Program-made: the position numbers and the translations under genes | The notes under the pieces: model-generated | The model's input: the letters and a program-made list of their open reading frames with translations, nothing else | What the model was told of the DNA's origin: nothing | The model's database searches: none | DNA from: Lachnospiraceae bacterium | GTDB taxonomy: Bacteria > Bacillota > Clostridia > Lachnospirales > Lachnospiraceae | DNA: 64,000 nt | Reading direction: 5' to 3' | NCBI GenBank assembly: GCA_024698345.1 | Contig: JAILRH010000203.1 | Span: 28,968 to 92,967 of the forward strand | Shown: positions 40,048 to 51,077 of the stretch, piece by piece | Position numbering within the stretch: the first letter of the stretch is position 1 | Layout: each line of letters starts with the position of its first letter

Positions 40048-41340
40048 TTACTGTACTGTTACAACAGCTGGATTAGATGTTACAGACTGACCAGTCTTAT
40101 CTGTGATTACACATCTGTATTTGTATCCGTTGAATGTTGATGTAGCTTTTGTAATTGTGTATGTAGCTCCCTGGGAAGCAGCTCCTGAAAGGTTCTTCCA
40201 TGTGCTTCCTGAAGCTGTACAATACTGCCACTGATATGTGATTCCAGGACCCTCAGCTTCAACTGTAAATGATGCTGAATTTCCAGCTTTTACTGTTACG
40301 TTCTGTGGCTGAGAAATAATAGTTGTTCCTGTTACGATCTTAACAACTGCAACGTTTGTTGTCTTTGTCTGACCATAGAAGTCTGTGATTACACATCTGT
40401 ATTTGTATCCGTTAAATGCTGAAGATACTTTTGTGATTGTGTACTGTTTACCCTGAGCAGCTGATCCTGTAAGGTTCTTCCATGTGCTTCCTGAAGCTGT
40501 ACAATACTGCCACTGGAATTTAAGACCTGTACCTGTAGCACCTGCTGCGAATGTAGCACTGTCACCAGCTAAAGCGTACTGGTTAGTTGGCTGTAAGTTG
40601 ATTGCGAAATCCTGTTTTACATAGATGTATGCTGGATCTGTAACTAAAAGTGTTCCAACTGCATCTTTAATGAAACATCTGTATTTGTATCCGTTAAATG
40701 CACCTGTAACATCCATTGAGAATGTATCTGTCTTAGCTGAAGCCTGTGTTAACTTCTTCCATTCTCCTGAAGATGGTACATAATACTGCCACTGATACTG
40801 AACTTCAACACCCTTTGTTTCAACATGGAATGTTACTGTCTGAGCTGACTCGATAACTACATCCTGTGGCTGTGAAACAATCTCAAGTGGAGTTCTTGCT
40901 ATAATTGTTACTGTTGCTGCGTTTGTTGACTTTGTTGCACCACTAGCATCTTTTACTGCACATTTATATCTGTATCCGTTATATTTGCTTGTTGCAATTT
41001 TAACTCTTACAGATGACTGTGTTGCACCAGATAAAGCCTTGTAAGAACCTGTTGCTGTAGCATAATACCACTGATAAGTAAGTCCCTTACCTGTAGCCCC
41101 AACACTAAATGTAGCATATTCACCAGGCTCAACCTCAACGTTCTGTGGCTGTGATGTGATTGCAAAAACCTCTGATTCCTCTGTAGGTGTTTCCTCCTCG
41201 AAACGATCACCAAATGGGTTTGTGATCAAGTCACCGTCTTCTTCGTATGCATCTGCCTTAACTGTTGTAACAGGTGCAACTGGTGTGATTGTTCCTGCCA
41301 TTAATGCTACTGAACATAACATTACCATAAATTTTCTCAT
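40048..41340 (-). CDS. Secreted protein with four tandem Ig-like domains
   Basis: Signal peptide MRKFMVMLCSVALMAGTITPVAPVTTVKA; four repeats of ISQPQNV...FSV...Y.WQY...FNGYKYRC.I.D; RBS aaggagagg supports start at 41340, 258 nt inside the ORF. Confidence 0.87.
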   Translation of the reverse strand: MRKFMVMLCSVALMAGTITPVAPVTTVKADAYEEDGDLITNPFGDRFEEETPTEESEVFAITSQPQNVEVEPGEYATFSVGATGKGLTYQWYYATATGSYKALSGATQSSVRVKIATSKYNGYRYKCAVKDASGATKSTNAATVTIIARTPLEIVSQPQDVVIESAQTVTFHVETKGVEVQYQWQYYVPSSGEWKKLTQASAKTDTFSMDVTGAFNGYKYRCFIKDAVGTLLVTDPAYIYVKQDFAINLQPTNQYALAGDSATFAAGATGTGLKFQWQYCTASGSTWKNLTGSAAQGKQYTITKVSSAFNGYKYRCVITDFYGQTKTTNVAVVKIVTGTTIISQPQNVTVKAGNSASFTVEAEGPGITYQWQYCTASGSTWKNLSGAASQGATYTITKATSTFNGYKYRCVITDKTGQSVTSNPAVVTVQ

Positions 41341-41646
41341 TATCTTCCTCTCCTTCTTAATGATACTTTTTTTACTTTTTTTCTTTCGATGCAAACGTGG
41401 GCTATTGCTATCGAATAAATATAACAAGCGATTCAATTTAACATTGTAAAAAAGTTCCGTTCGCTTAGGCTGTTTGATATATACCCACAACATACCTCGT
41501 TGAGTATAATGATAACAAATTTGTTCATATTCATCAAGTCTTACATCAAAATTTAGTAATTTTTTACAGTAATTCGTTATTTTATTATTCATATTCACAA
41601 TTTTACTTGTTTTTTCTTGTCCGTTACAACCAATAAAATTAAACTT

Positions 41647-43050
41647 TTACTGTTTTGTCTTCTTCACCATACTCGTTATTATACTTCGGTTTGAAAATAA
41701 ACTGTATGTTCCCGCGATAATTACATTACAAATCAATTTCCAAACACAATCATAATCATATAATAACAGAATTATTATACAAACCGCAACCTCTAAAATT
41801 ATTGTTTTTACATCTAACTGAACTTTCAGCATTTTACCTATGCTTGCGGAACGCAAAACAAATAACACAAAAGTTGCTATCAGTGTTGAAAGTGCTGCTG
41901 CAAGTAACCCAATCTTTCCGATAAGCAAAACATTAACTGACACGTTTACAATCGCAGCAATAACTGTTGTTGTGGCAATAACCTTTGTTTCCTTAAGAGC
42001 CGTAAAAATACCCGAATAGAATTTACTGAGGCTGTCAAAATACATTGCCAACATTAATAATGGCACATATGAATAGCCTGACACATAATCTCCCCTAATA
42101 AACAGTCTGAACAAAATCGGCATTCCTGCTATCATGCATATTATAACCGAAAATATAAAAGAGTTGACTGTCTTAAGTAAGGACTGATAATACTTCTCCG
42201 CCTTTTCTTTTCCTGTATTGAATACTCTTGACGCGCTCTCACTCCAGGCTGTGTAGAAATAATGATACACAGTTTCTATAATATTGGGAAACTTGTAAGA
42301 TACAGAATAAATACCATTAGGCGCCTTTCCCATGTATGTACTGATAATAATTCTGTCTGAAATATTTATTATCTGCGCAGACAGTGCATTCGGTATAAGT
42401 GGCAATGAATATGCCATCATTTCCTTTATCTGTTTTTTGTTAATAGAGCTTAGTGATATGTTTCTCCACATCTTTGACGCAATAACAACAATAAGCACTG
42501 CCAGCACTTCAGATGTGCACATTGAAAGAAGTAAACCATGCATTCCCCATCTAAAAACCGCCACAACTATTACATTTATAATAAGCTGCAATATATTCTT
42601 ACCACTGGATATTATGGCATACTCTTTTATCTTTCCCAAACCTCTGAGAAAATTATTTGAAAAACTGTACAATGCATTTGCACTCACATAAAACCAGATG
42701 TAAATGACATTTTCCAAATTTGTAAATCTATCTAGCCCAAACATTATCAGTCCGGAACAAAAAACGCCCACAAGTACAATAAATGCCGAATTACTTATTA
42801 TCTCGTCAAATTTTTTTCCTTCTCGACCGGTGTCAATAATAAACCTGAACATAGCCTCATGCATTGACATTGTCACTATCGGCAACAGAAAAGTACTGGC
42901 TGCAACAATGAAATCATAAGTTCCGTATTCAGTTGTGGATAATATTGAAGTGTATAACGGAAGCAAAAGGAAAGATATCATCTTTGCCCCGAAGTTACCA
43001 ACAGCAATAATCCCCGTATTTCTCAACAGTCTTTTTTTCTCATTCATCAC
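41647..43050 (-). CDS. Oligosaccharide flippase (Wzx/MATE-like)
   Basis: 12+ TM, RNTGIIAVGNFGAKMISFLLLPLYTSILSTTEYGTYDF. Confidence 0.92.
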   Translation of the reverse strand: MMNEKKRLLRNTGIIAVGNFGAKMISFLLLPLYTSILSTTEYGTYDFIVAASTFLLPIVTMSMHEAMFRFIIDTGREGKKFDEIISNSAFIVLVGVFCSGLIMFGLDRFTNLENVIYIWFYVSANALYSFSNNFLRGLGKIKEYAIISSGKNILQLIINVIVVAVFRWGMHGLLLSMCTSEVLAVLIVVIASKMWRNISLSSINKKQIKEMMAYSLPLIPNALSAQIINISDRIIISTYMGKAPNGIYSVSYKFPNIIETVYHYFYTAWSESASRVFNTGKEKAEKYYQSLLKTVNSFIFSVIICMIAGMPILFRLFIRGDYVSGYSYVPLLMLAMYFDSLSKFYSGIFTALKETKVIATTTVIAAIVNVSVNVLLIGKIGLLAAALSTLIATFVLFVLRSASIGKMLKVQLDVKTIILEVAVCIIILLLYDYDCVWKLICNVIIAGTYSLFSNRSIITSMVKKTKQ

Positions 43051-44161
43051 ACAATTCCTTTATTTTTCCGACAAAGTTATCAAAAGTTTTTCTCTGCAGT
43101 TCTACTGCACTGGAAAAATCAACTTCCTGTCCTTCCTTTATTTCATTCGCTATTATTTCATAATCCTTTTCTGACATATCACTTGCACAGTAATATTTAT
43201 CGAGAAGATCAATTCTTCCAAGCAAATCGTATAATTTTGAAGTCTCACAGTTAGACTTATTCGCCCTTCTGTCAATTACGGAAAAAGGAGTATTCTGGTT
43301 AATGGCAAATACCATTCCGTGGAAATATGATGACACAAGGTAATCAGCTCCTCCTATTATATCAACCCATTCAAAAGGTGTAACCGCCGTAAGGTTCCTG
43401 TCAGCGTTCCACATTGGCCTTGCAATGCACACAAAGCAGTAATCCTTTCCCAAAATTTTTCTCAACCTGGTTATAATATTAGGTCTGTCATACATAACAG
43501 CAACTATCTTTTTATCGCCTTCTACTTTTAACCTTTCACGCAACTTTTGTTTCAGTTCACTCTTCCTGCCAAATCTGTCATAAAGAAAAGCCGGATCACA
43601 GTTTATCTCTGCCTGTATATTGTCCGTTACTCCTTCAACCATTTTTTTGGTCAATGAGTCCCTGACTCCAATATAATCAAAATCACTGTAAAGTTCTCCC
43701 AGTTTTGTTCTGACATCAGTGCTCAGATTGTCAATTTTCATTCTTCCCGAAGCGGCATAACTCATTTTTTTTGCTTTAGTATTCAATGGTAGCCAATATA
43801 TATTTGGGAAACCACGTGTTGCTATTCTCCAAATCTCATCGCTTCCCACAACAAGAACATCATAATCCTTCGAAATTTTTTCAAGAGTACCTGTATAGTC
43901 ATTATCCAAAATCAAATCACCGGACAGCAATTGTTCACTCTGCAATCTTTCAAACATCTTATCCTGTTTAAAATATTCAAAATAATAGATTGGACGTTTA
44001 TATTTTCGCTTTTTGTAAATCTCATCTTCACTTTCAAGATTATAATTAATCAGTTCACATTCAAATCCCTCAATTGCATTTATCGCATGAGACAAAGAAT
44101 ACGCCTGTAGATACGCACCATAATTATGCGATCTGTGGTAAGTCAATACGCCTACTTTCAT
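43040..44161 (-). CDS. Polysaccharide pyruvyl transferase family protein
   Basis: MKVGVLTYHRSHNYGAYLQAYSL, VVGSDEIWR, DYLVSSYFHGMVFAI. Confidence 0.9.
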   Translation of the reverse strand: MKVGVLTYHRSHNYGAYLQAYSLSHAINAIEGFECELINYNLESEDEIYKKRKYKRPIYYFEYFKQDKMFERLQSEQLLSGDLILDNDYTGTLEKISKDYDVLVVGSDEIWRIATRGFPNIYWLPLNTKAKKMSYAASGRMKIDNLSTDVRTKLGELYSDFDYIGVRDSLTKKMVEGVTDNIQAEINCDPAFLYDRFGRKSELKQKLRERLKVEGDKKIVAVMYDRPNIITRLRKILGKDYCFVCIARPMWNADRNLTAVTPFEWVDIIGGADYLVSSYFHGMVFAINQNTPFSVIDRRANKSNCETSKLYDLLGRIDLLDKYYCASDMSEKDYEIIANEIKEGQEVDFSSAVELQRKTFDNFVGKIKELCDE

Positions 44162-44180
44162 CTGCAACCTCTTCTACTTC

Positions 44181-45335
44181 TTATTTATTTCCTTCGAGTC
44201 TCTTTTTGTAAACTTCTAAAAATTTCACTGCCAGTTTATCCCAGGTATAACTATTCTTAATAGTCTCGGCTCCATTAACCGATATTCTTTGATACATTTC
44301 TTCATTTTCCACAACTTCTATTATCTTAGATGCCCAAAAATCCGGCTGATTGTTTTCAATTACAACTCCGTTTTCGGAATTCATCAGCGTACTTGATCCT
44401 CCGTTATACGTTGTGAAAACAGGAACGCCGTAGTACATCGCCTCTAACAAAACCATTCCAAAAATTTCATATTTTGTAGGAAGCAGGAATGCATCTGCAA
44501 GTTCATACACAAAATGCATATATTTCTGTTCCACTTTTTTCTCATAATATACACTGTCACCTATTCCATATTCTGAAATCTTATCCATTACAGCATTTGT
44601 GTAATCATCACTTCCTCTGCCAATCATAATAAGCTTCCAGTCTTTATTGTGATTATGTATTCTGGCAAACACATCAATCAGAAACAATGTATTTCTTCTA
44701 TCCTCAAGTACTCCGATATACAAAAAATATTTTTCATTTTCTTTCTTGTTGGATATTTTGCTGACAAATTCATTATCTTTTGCTGAAGCACTTTCATCTA
44801 TAAGATTATCAGCATCAAGCCCTACTCCAACAGTTGTAACATCTTCCAGACCTTTATTCCTCAGATACTGTTCTGCCAGAGAGCTTTTTGTCATACAAAT
44901 CATATTCTTCTTTTTTGAAAACGGAAGCAGCACCCTGTCTAACACGGCCGCTTTTAAAATGTCACCTTTATTATTCTTATAATAGTACGGTCCCTGGTAG
45001 TTCACCACTTTGTAACCGTATTTTCTATTTAGCAAACAAGAGACTATCCCTAAATAGCCTCCTATTTGTATCATATCGTAATTATTTATATATTTGTGAA
45101 GAGTAGGGTATATACTTCCTCTGGCAAGTGCATAACCTCTAAGCCACAGAACCTGTATCTCTTTGTTCCCATCAAATGAAACTTTTGTCCAGTGATCTTT
45201 TTCTTTTCCGCCGAAATAAGCCACGTCACAACTGTGCCCCATTCTTGTAAGAGCCTTTGCCAATCCAATTTCCTGAAGGTTGTATGTATTTAGATTTACT
45301 TTTCCTGATGCTGTCCTCAAAATCAGTATTTTCAT
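44181..45335 (-). CDS. Glycosyltransferase family 4
   Basis: GT-B fold pattern, FLYIGVLEDRRNTLFLIDVFA, ADAFLLPTKYEIFGMVLLEAMYYGVPVFTT. Confidence 0.92.
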   Translation of the reverse strand: MKILILRTASGKVNLNTYNLQEIGLAKALTRMGHSCDVAYFGGKEKDHWTKVSFDGNKEIQVLWLRGYALARGSIYPTLHKYINNYDMIQIGGYLGIVSCLLNRKYGYKVVNYQGPYYYKNNKGDILKAAVLDRVLLPFSKKKNMICMTKSSLAEQYLRNKGLEDVTTVGVGLDADNLIDESASAKDNEFVSKISNKKENEKYFLYIGVLEDRRNTLFLIDVFARIHNHNKDWKLIMIGRGSDDYTNAVMDKISEYGIGDSVYYEKKVEQKYMHFVYELADAFLLPTKYEIFGMVLLEAMYYGVPVFTTYNGGSSTLMNSENGVVIENNQPDFWASKIIEVVENEEMYQRISVNGAETIKNSYTWDKLAVKFLEVYKKRLEGNK

Positions 45336-45350
45336 TTAACTCCACTCCCA

Positions 45351-46625
45351 CTATCTGAATTTAACAAATTTTGCTGCTTGCTGTTTAATGTCATCCGAAA
45401 AGATAAGCGGTATCATAAAGAAAATTGCAACAGTAACGAAATTAAAAAATGTGGCTGTCGCTATACTCGACACTACCTGTGTTACAGCAATAAATATTCC
45501 TGCAACAAAAGTATATTTGTTATATCTTGTTTTCTTTAACACATCAAAAACCCACTGTCCAATCAGAACAACCATTGCAATCAGTCCCAAGAAACCGAAC
45601 TGTCCCATAATGGCCGGCCAATATGAATCTCTGGCAAAAACCGAATATTCTCTGGCCAATCCATATATTCTGTTAAAACCATACTTTACATACAAAGGCG
45701 AATAAAATTTTGCTGCAACGTCAGTTCCATATGTTCCAAAACCTGCACCAATAGGAAAATAATCTTTCATGGTTCTGATTCCATATCTCAAAAGATTTGC
45801 CCTTGCAGTCTTGTCATTTGCAAAATAAGATTCTGCCTGTTCCACTCCAAACATATACAATATGCCCAAGATAACTATTCCGTTTTTTATATTCAGTTTA
45901 AACTTTCCTTTTCTGATTACAACTGTATAGTATACAAAACAATAAATGGCAACAAACATAAACGCTCTTGATCTGAGAGTTGAAATCCATACTATCAGCG
46001 CCATTATTATAAACATCTTTTTAATTGCCACATTTCCGGGATTCTTCAAATCCGCAGTTAGCATCATGATAATGGCATACATCATTACACTGAGCTGCCC
46101 TGCGCCATTATTTACGAACTGAAAAGAATTCAATCCAAATCTCACGTCAGTTCCGAAATTTACGATTCCGGTAAAATGAAGTAACATACACACAAAAAGT
46201 ATACCTACAAACCCTTTGAATACAAAAGCAATATATTTTACTACATACTCTTTCTTTAAGTGATTGTAGAGATAACTGCTTGCACCTAAGTAGATTAAGA
46301 ACAACTTAATAGTATTACCCATATCATTAATAATAGGCTTGATATCAGTACGAACTCCTGCAGTATAATTACCCATAAGACCTATTATCACAACGGCAAC
46401 AATCATTATCAGCATCGTACAATGACTAGTCTGCAATCTCTTTGACAAAACCATCATGAAGTACAAAAAAAACAGTACCGAGAGCGCTTCGTCAAAATAC
46501 TGAAACGGGCTGACAAACAACTGTATATAAATTTGAAAATATAAAAGCAATGCCAACATGGCAAATAATACTTCTTTTGGTCTAAATACTATCATTTTTC
46601 CTACCTTAATTAAACAAACATTCAT
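45351..46625 (-). CDS. O-antigen polymerase/ligase-like membrane protein (Wzy-like)
   Basis: Multi-TM with large loop, IGAGFGTYGTDVA. Confidence 0.8.
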   Translation of the reverse strand: MNVCLIKVGKMIVFRPKEVLFAMLALLLYFQIYIQLFVSPFQYFDEALSVLFFLYFMMVLSKRLQTSHCTMLIMIVAVVIIGLMGNYTAGVRTDIKPIINDMGNTIKLFLIYLGASSYLYNHLKKEYVVKYIAFVFKGFVGILFVCMLLHFTGIVNFGTDVRFGLNSFQFVNNGAGQLSVMMYAIIMMLTADLKNPGNVAIKKMFIIMALIVWISTLRSRAFMFVAIYCFVYYTVVIRKGKFKLNIKNGIVILGILYMFGVEQAESYFANDKTARANLLRYGIRTMKDYFPIGAGFGTYGTDVAAKFYSPLYVKYGFNRIYGLAREYSVFARDSYWPAIMGQFGFLGLIAMVVLIGQWVFDVLKKTRYNKYTFVAGIFIAVTQVVSSIATATFFNFVTVAIFFMIPLIFSDDIKQQAAKFVKFR

Positions 46626-47748
46626 TCAGATACTCATCTGCTTCACTTCTTAATTTCTCAACAACTTTATCAACCTGAGTATAATCAATAATATTAACTT
46701 CTGAGTCCTGACCCTTAAACCTATTTTTAGACAGCCCAAGATTATCACACATGGTGTCTATTCTTGAATTTTTTGAATGTTTCGCATTTGCATCATATCT
46801 GTTAAACACCATAAACTGCTTGTGGTTAATTACAGAGAAACACATTCCATGGAAAGAATCCGTAAATACTGTCTCTGCATTTCTCAATAAGTTCAAAAAC
46901 TTATCCGGCGCCACATCGTATGGTGCATAATCTCCAAACTGCTCATCACTGTCCACATACTGATCCAGATGTCTCAGCGTCACAATCTTTATACCATGCT
47001 CCTTTGCATACTTCTTGACGAAAGAGCGATGTTCTTCGTTGTTTCCAAGAAAATAAGCAAAAACATATTTATCCTCATACACCCTTTCATCAGGTATATA
47101 TTCTTTCCATTCGTCACAGCTAAGCATGAAAACAGGATCCAAAACCGTGAGCGGTTTCCTGCCTGTCAGTTCCCTGACAATCTCACTACCTCTGTTTTCT
47201 CTCATACTTATATAATCAATTCTCTCAAGAAACTTACGCGTCCTGCCTCTTTGATACCATGGTATGGAACTAACCCCAAAACTTGAAGCATAAGATATCT
47301 TTTTGATTCCATCTCCCACAAACATGAGATTATAAAAATTAGTCGGCAACCCGGCAGGCGACCATAACTGATCACTTCCTGTAATTACCGCCTCGTAATT
47401 GCCGGCACCCTCACACAGATTTTTATATCCCTTGTAAATCCTTTCTTTGCCTGCAAAATTCTTTTCTCTGAATTTTGCAAAAGCCTCCATTCTCACTCTG
47501 TCATTACATGAGAATTGCGGATGCTTCTTTTTTCCTCTTTTTTTGATAAAAGCCTCAACTTTATCATTTATAAGAACTCTGTTGAACACCCTTGGAATAA
47601 ATCTGATTTTTTCTGCCAGTGTCAATTGCTTTTCATATCTGATCAGTTCATACTCTATTCCCTTTTTTTCTATTATTTTTGTAGTTGCAAAAGCCTGCAA
47701 CATTCCACCATAGTTTTCATGAAAATACTTAATACACAATCCAATCAT
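46606..47748 (-). CDS. Polysaccharide pyruvyl transferase family protein (second copy)
   Basis: IGLCIKYFHENYGGMLQAFATT, VITGSDQLWSP, TVFTDSFHGMCFSVI. Confidence 0.9.
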   Translation of the reverse strand: MIGLCIKYFHENYGGMLQAFATTKIIEKKGIEYELIRYEKQLTLAEKIRFIPRVFNRVLINDKVEAFIKKRGKKKHPQFSCNDRVRMEAFAKFREKNFAGKERIYKGYKNLCEGAGNYEAVITGSDQLWSPAGLPTNFYNLMFVGDGIKKISYASSFGVSSIPWYQRGRTRKFLERIDYISMRENRGSEIVRELTGRKPLTVLDPVFMLSCDEWKEYIPDERVYEDKYVFAYFLGNNEEHRSFVKKYAKEHGIKIVTLRHLDQYVDSDEQFGDYAPYDVAPDKFLNLLRNAETVFTDSFHGMCFSVINHKQFMVFNRYDANAKHSKNSRIDTMCDNLGLSKNRFKGQDSEVNIIDYTQVDKVVEKLRSEADEYLNECLFN

Positions 47749-47853
47749 TGTTCACCCACACCGGCCTCAACCGTTTTATCTTTTATTAAAAGAACGTTCT
47801 CTTGCACTCAACATGTTTTATTCTGTACTTTACGCCATGTTGTACTTTGGATT

Positions 47854-48984
47854 TTATTCTGCGTTCTTCTCAATTTCCTGCCTTGAGAGTTCACTCAAGC
47901 CGTCGTTAACCTTTGCATTAAAATCACATGTAGAACATTTGTCCAAATCCTCTTTTGAAACTTTTCCATCTCTGAAGTCTCTGACAATTTTGTTCTCATA
48001 CATACTGTATTTTTTCTTTGTCCAGAATTTAAGTTTGTGTTTCAATACCCAAAATGCCGGAACCCATATATATTTATGCATTGCCGGTGAAACCGAACCT
48101 ATCATCCAACATGATCTGTCGCAACAACGCACTTTTGTCCTGATCTTATCCGCCTGTTCACTAGTCCACAAATCTTCCCAACTTTCAACCTCATTAAGAT
48201 TACCCATTACCTCTTTGTCCTTTGTTCCGTTACATGGCATAACATCACCATAAGGATCAATAAAGAAAGTATCAAAAGCCATATCACAAGGAAGCAATCT
48301 CTTTTGTCCGTAAATATAATTAATTAGTCCGTGGTTAAAATATGCTCTGAACCACTTCTTAGGACTCTTTGATTTCAACAATTCATTGACAAGATTTTCA
48401 AATTCCTTTGCAACCATCGCTCTGTCGTGAATAATATTTTTTGCTTCTACAAAATAGAATGAATTGTGAAGACTCGCAGTTGCAAACTCCATATTCATCT
48501 CGTTTGAAAGATTATACAAGGCCACAAGATCCTTAGCATTGGCATCCTGAACAGTCATACCAAAACCTATATCCTTTATTCCCATCTCTTTCAGTTTTTT
48601 GAGAGTCTCATAGCCTTTCTTATAACCATCTTCAAGACCTCTTATTTTATTGTTGGTTTCTTCAAGACCTTCAATAGAAATTCTAATTCCTATATTTGGA
48701 AATTCTTTACAAAGATCAATGATTCTGTCTGTAAAGAATCCATTAGTCGAGATAACAATTCTGTCAGACTTCTTATATAACTCTCTCACAATATCCTTTA
48801 AATCTTCTCTGATAAAAGGTTCTCCACCTGTAATATTGGTAAAATACATTTCAGGTAATTTCTTTATTGTATCAAGTGTTATTTCCTCTTCCGCCTTTGA
48901 CGGAGCCTTATATCTGTTACACATATTGCATCTTGCATTACATCTGTATGTCACTATTACTGTTCCATTCAGTTTTCCACTCAT
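47854..48984 (-). CDS. Radical SAM/SPASM domain protein in EPS cluster
   Basis: VTYRCNARCNMCNRYK (CxxxCxxC), NITGGEPFIREDL, C-terminal Cys cluster. Confidence 0.93.
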   Translation of the reverse strand: MSGKLNGTVIVTYRCNARCNMCNRYKAPSKAEEEITLDTIKKLPEMYFTNITGGEPFIREDLKDIVRELYKKSDRIVISTNGFFTDRIIDLCKEFPNIGIRISIEGLEETNNKIRGLEDGYKKGYETLKKLKEMGIKDIGFGMTVQDANAKDLVALYNLSNEMNMEFATASLHNSFYFVEAKNIIHDRAMVAKEFENLVNELLKSKSPKKWFRAYFNHGLINYIYGQKRLLPCDMAFDTFFIDPYGDVMPCNGTKDKEVMGNLNEVESWEDLWTSEQADKIRTKVRCCDRSCWMIGSVSPAMHKYIWVPAFWVLKHKLKFWTKKKYSMYENKIVRDFRDGKVSKEDLDKCSTCDFNAKVNDGLSELSRQEIEKNAE

Positions 48985-48986
48985 AG

Positions 48987-49976
48987 TTACTTATTCTCCT
49001 TTTCTCTTTTGACTGTTCTGTTATATATCGCTTTCATAAACGGAACACTCACAAAACTGAGTATCAATGTCATAATAATCAGAACAGTATCATATATGGC
49101 ATTATTGACTTTCAAAAAATGAATTTTTGTAAGTATAATATTCAAAATTGCTATTATTTCCATATGAACAATCATTATCACAAGGCTGTTACGTCCAATC
49201 CACGACAAAACACCTATATTGCTGTTTTTGCTCTCAATATATCTGCTTAATGACATTATCATTACGCTTCCAAGAACAGCATTTATCATAAATAATAATA
49301 CGTTTCTTCCATATTCATACAGGAACATACTAACCTTTCCGTTAAAATATGTGCACAATATCCATAATAATGTAATTCCTGTAAATTGCATAGCTGAAAG
49401 TTTGATTTCTTTTTTCTTAAGATAGTAGCCTATGGCAACAAAAAAGCTACCTGTAAACCCACCAATAAATGTTCTGAAATAGAAGGATTTTGACGGTATT
49501 GTCATAACCAGAACAGGAAGCATTGCAACTACCAGCCAATACATCTTCCTATTCTTAATATTTCTGTAGCATACCACAAATATCATCTTTGCAAAAAACA
49601 AACATGGCAAAAACCAATCCGCCTTCAGACCTACAAGAAAAATCCATCTTCCTATTATAATGAATGAACTCTTAACATCTGCATCATGTTGTAAAATATT
49701 CTTTGCCAATTCTATCGCAACAATAAATCCTGTATAAAAATAATATGGAACCAATATATTTTTAAATTCCTTTTTTAACACTTTTCCATAACTGTAGTTT
49801 TCAATTTCTTCACTCTTGGAAATAAATCCACTTAAAATAAAAAACAATGGAAGATGAAAGGAATATGCATAAATGTTTATGTAATTTTTATCTGAAATAA
49901 TGTGAGCAATCACTACAAGAATAATTCCAATAGCCTTCGAGTAATCAACCCACTGAATTCTTTTTTCTCTTTCCAT
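48987..49976 (-). CDS. Acyltransferase 3 family protein
   Basis: RIQWVDYSKAIGIILVVIAHII, YSFHLPLFFILSGFI. Confidence 0.9.
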   Translation of the reverse strand: MEREKRIQWVDYSKAIGIILVVIAHIISDKNYINIYAYSFHLPLFFILSGFISKSEEIENYSYGKVLKKEFKNILVPYYFYTGFIVAIELAKNILQHDADVKSSFIIIGRWIFLVGLKADWFLPCLFFAKMIFVVCYRNIKNRKMYWLVVAMLPVLVMTIPSKSFYFRTFIGGFTGSFFVAIGYYLKKKEIKLSAMQFTGITLLWILCTYFNGKVSMFLYEYGRNVLLFMINAVLGSVMIMSLSRYIESKNSNIGVLSWIGRNSLVIMIVHMEIIAILNIILTKIHFLKVNNAIYDTVLIIMTLILSFVSVPFMKAIYNRTVKREKENK

Positions 49977-51012
49977 ATTCTCCACTCTTTTCTACTGCGT
50001 ATTTGAATATGTATGAAAATACAATTGCACCCAAGAGAACCGCAGCACAGCTAATCAAAAATGCAACAACGCCGTTTCCAACAAACTTATCCAAATGTAA
50101 TTTTTGCACAATTCTGAGTACCAGCATATGACTCAGATATATCTCCATACTAATCCCGCCAAGTATCCTTGCAAATTTGCACGAAAGTATCTTTCTGTTA
50201 TCGCCTATAGCATAACAAATCCAAAGTGTAAATATTACAATTCTTTTTATGGAAGAATTATCGATGAAACAATATGTCACAACTGAACCAGCCACAACCA
50301 GTACCAATGCAATTATACCCATTCGATTTACATAATTTACAATCTCATCTTTGTAAAGGAATATAATCCCACCTATTACAAAAAATACTCCACAAAAAAC
50401 TATATTACTATCCTTATTAAAAGATGGCAATACATGATTTGAATTCATAAAATAAACTTCGCTTGTAATGTGTAGCAACAATGCTATTGCTAACGAAAAC
50501 CATGCTCTTTTTTTATTTCCTATAAGAAAGCAAAAAAACGGGAAAATCACATAAAATGCAAAAATCACTCCGAGAGTCCAGGCAACTCCTATAACAGATA
50601 TATTTGCATTAGGCAAAAAAGAAAAGAGCAATGTCAAATCGGCAAAGGCCTCCATCAATGCATCTTTGCCCGGTGACACAACAAAATCCAGCAGAACAAG
50701 TATCGCAAAGAAAGGCCAGATCCTTCTGTATCTCTTTGAATAGAATTCATTAACAGATATTCTGTTTTCAATTATCTTATCGTAATATCCGCAACACATT
50801 GCAAATGCACTCAATATCATAAATAAAAATGCAAGATTCCCCAAATCAGAAATAAAATCATTATAGAATCTTCCTGAGATGTCAAACCTCATGTTTGCCT
50901 TTACATGCATTATCACAATACCAATTGCCGCAAAAGCTCTCAAGCCATCAAGTGCTGTATAACGTTTCTGAGTTGCAACTTTATTATTATCTTCAGACAT
51001 GTTTACTCCCAT
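49945..51012 (-). CDS. Acyltransferase 3 family protein
   Basis: YTALDGLRAFAAIGIVIMHVKANM, KRYRRIWPFF, MEIYLSHMLVLR. Confidence 0.92.
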   Translation of the reverse strand: MGVNMSEDNNKVATQKRYTALDGLRAFAAIGIVIMHVKANMRFDISGRFYNDFISDLGNLAFLFMILSAFAMCCGYYDKIIENRISVNEFYSKRYRRIWPFFAILVLLDFVVSPGKDALMEAFADLTLLFSFLPNANISVIGVAWTLGVIFAFYVIFPFFCFLIGNKKRAWFSLAIALLLHITSEVYFMNSNHVLPSFNKDSNIVFCGVFFVIGGIIFLYKDEIVNYVNRMGIIALVLVVAGSVVTYCFIDNSSIKRIVIFTLWICYAIGDNRKILSCKFARILGGISMEIYLSHMLVLRIVQKLHLDKFVGNGVVAFLISCAAVLLGAIVFSYIFKYAVEKSGEYGKRKKNSVG

Positions 51013-51077
51013 CGTATTCTAATCAACACATTTTTTACAATCCGGAACACTCTAATTTAAGAACATTCCAAACTGCA

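Noticed and set aside
41341-41598. N-terminal 86-codon extension of the Ig-domain ORF
   Set aside because: A signal peptide and strong RBS place the start at 41340; the extension has no features of a secreted protein N-terminus
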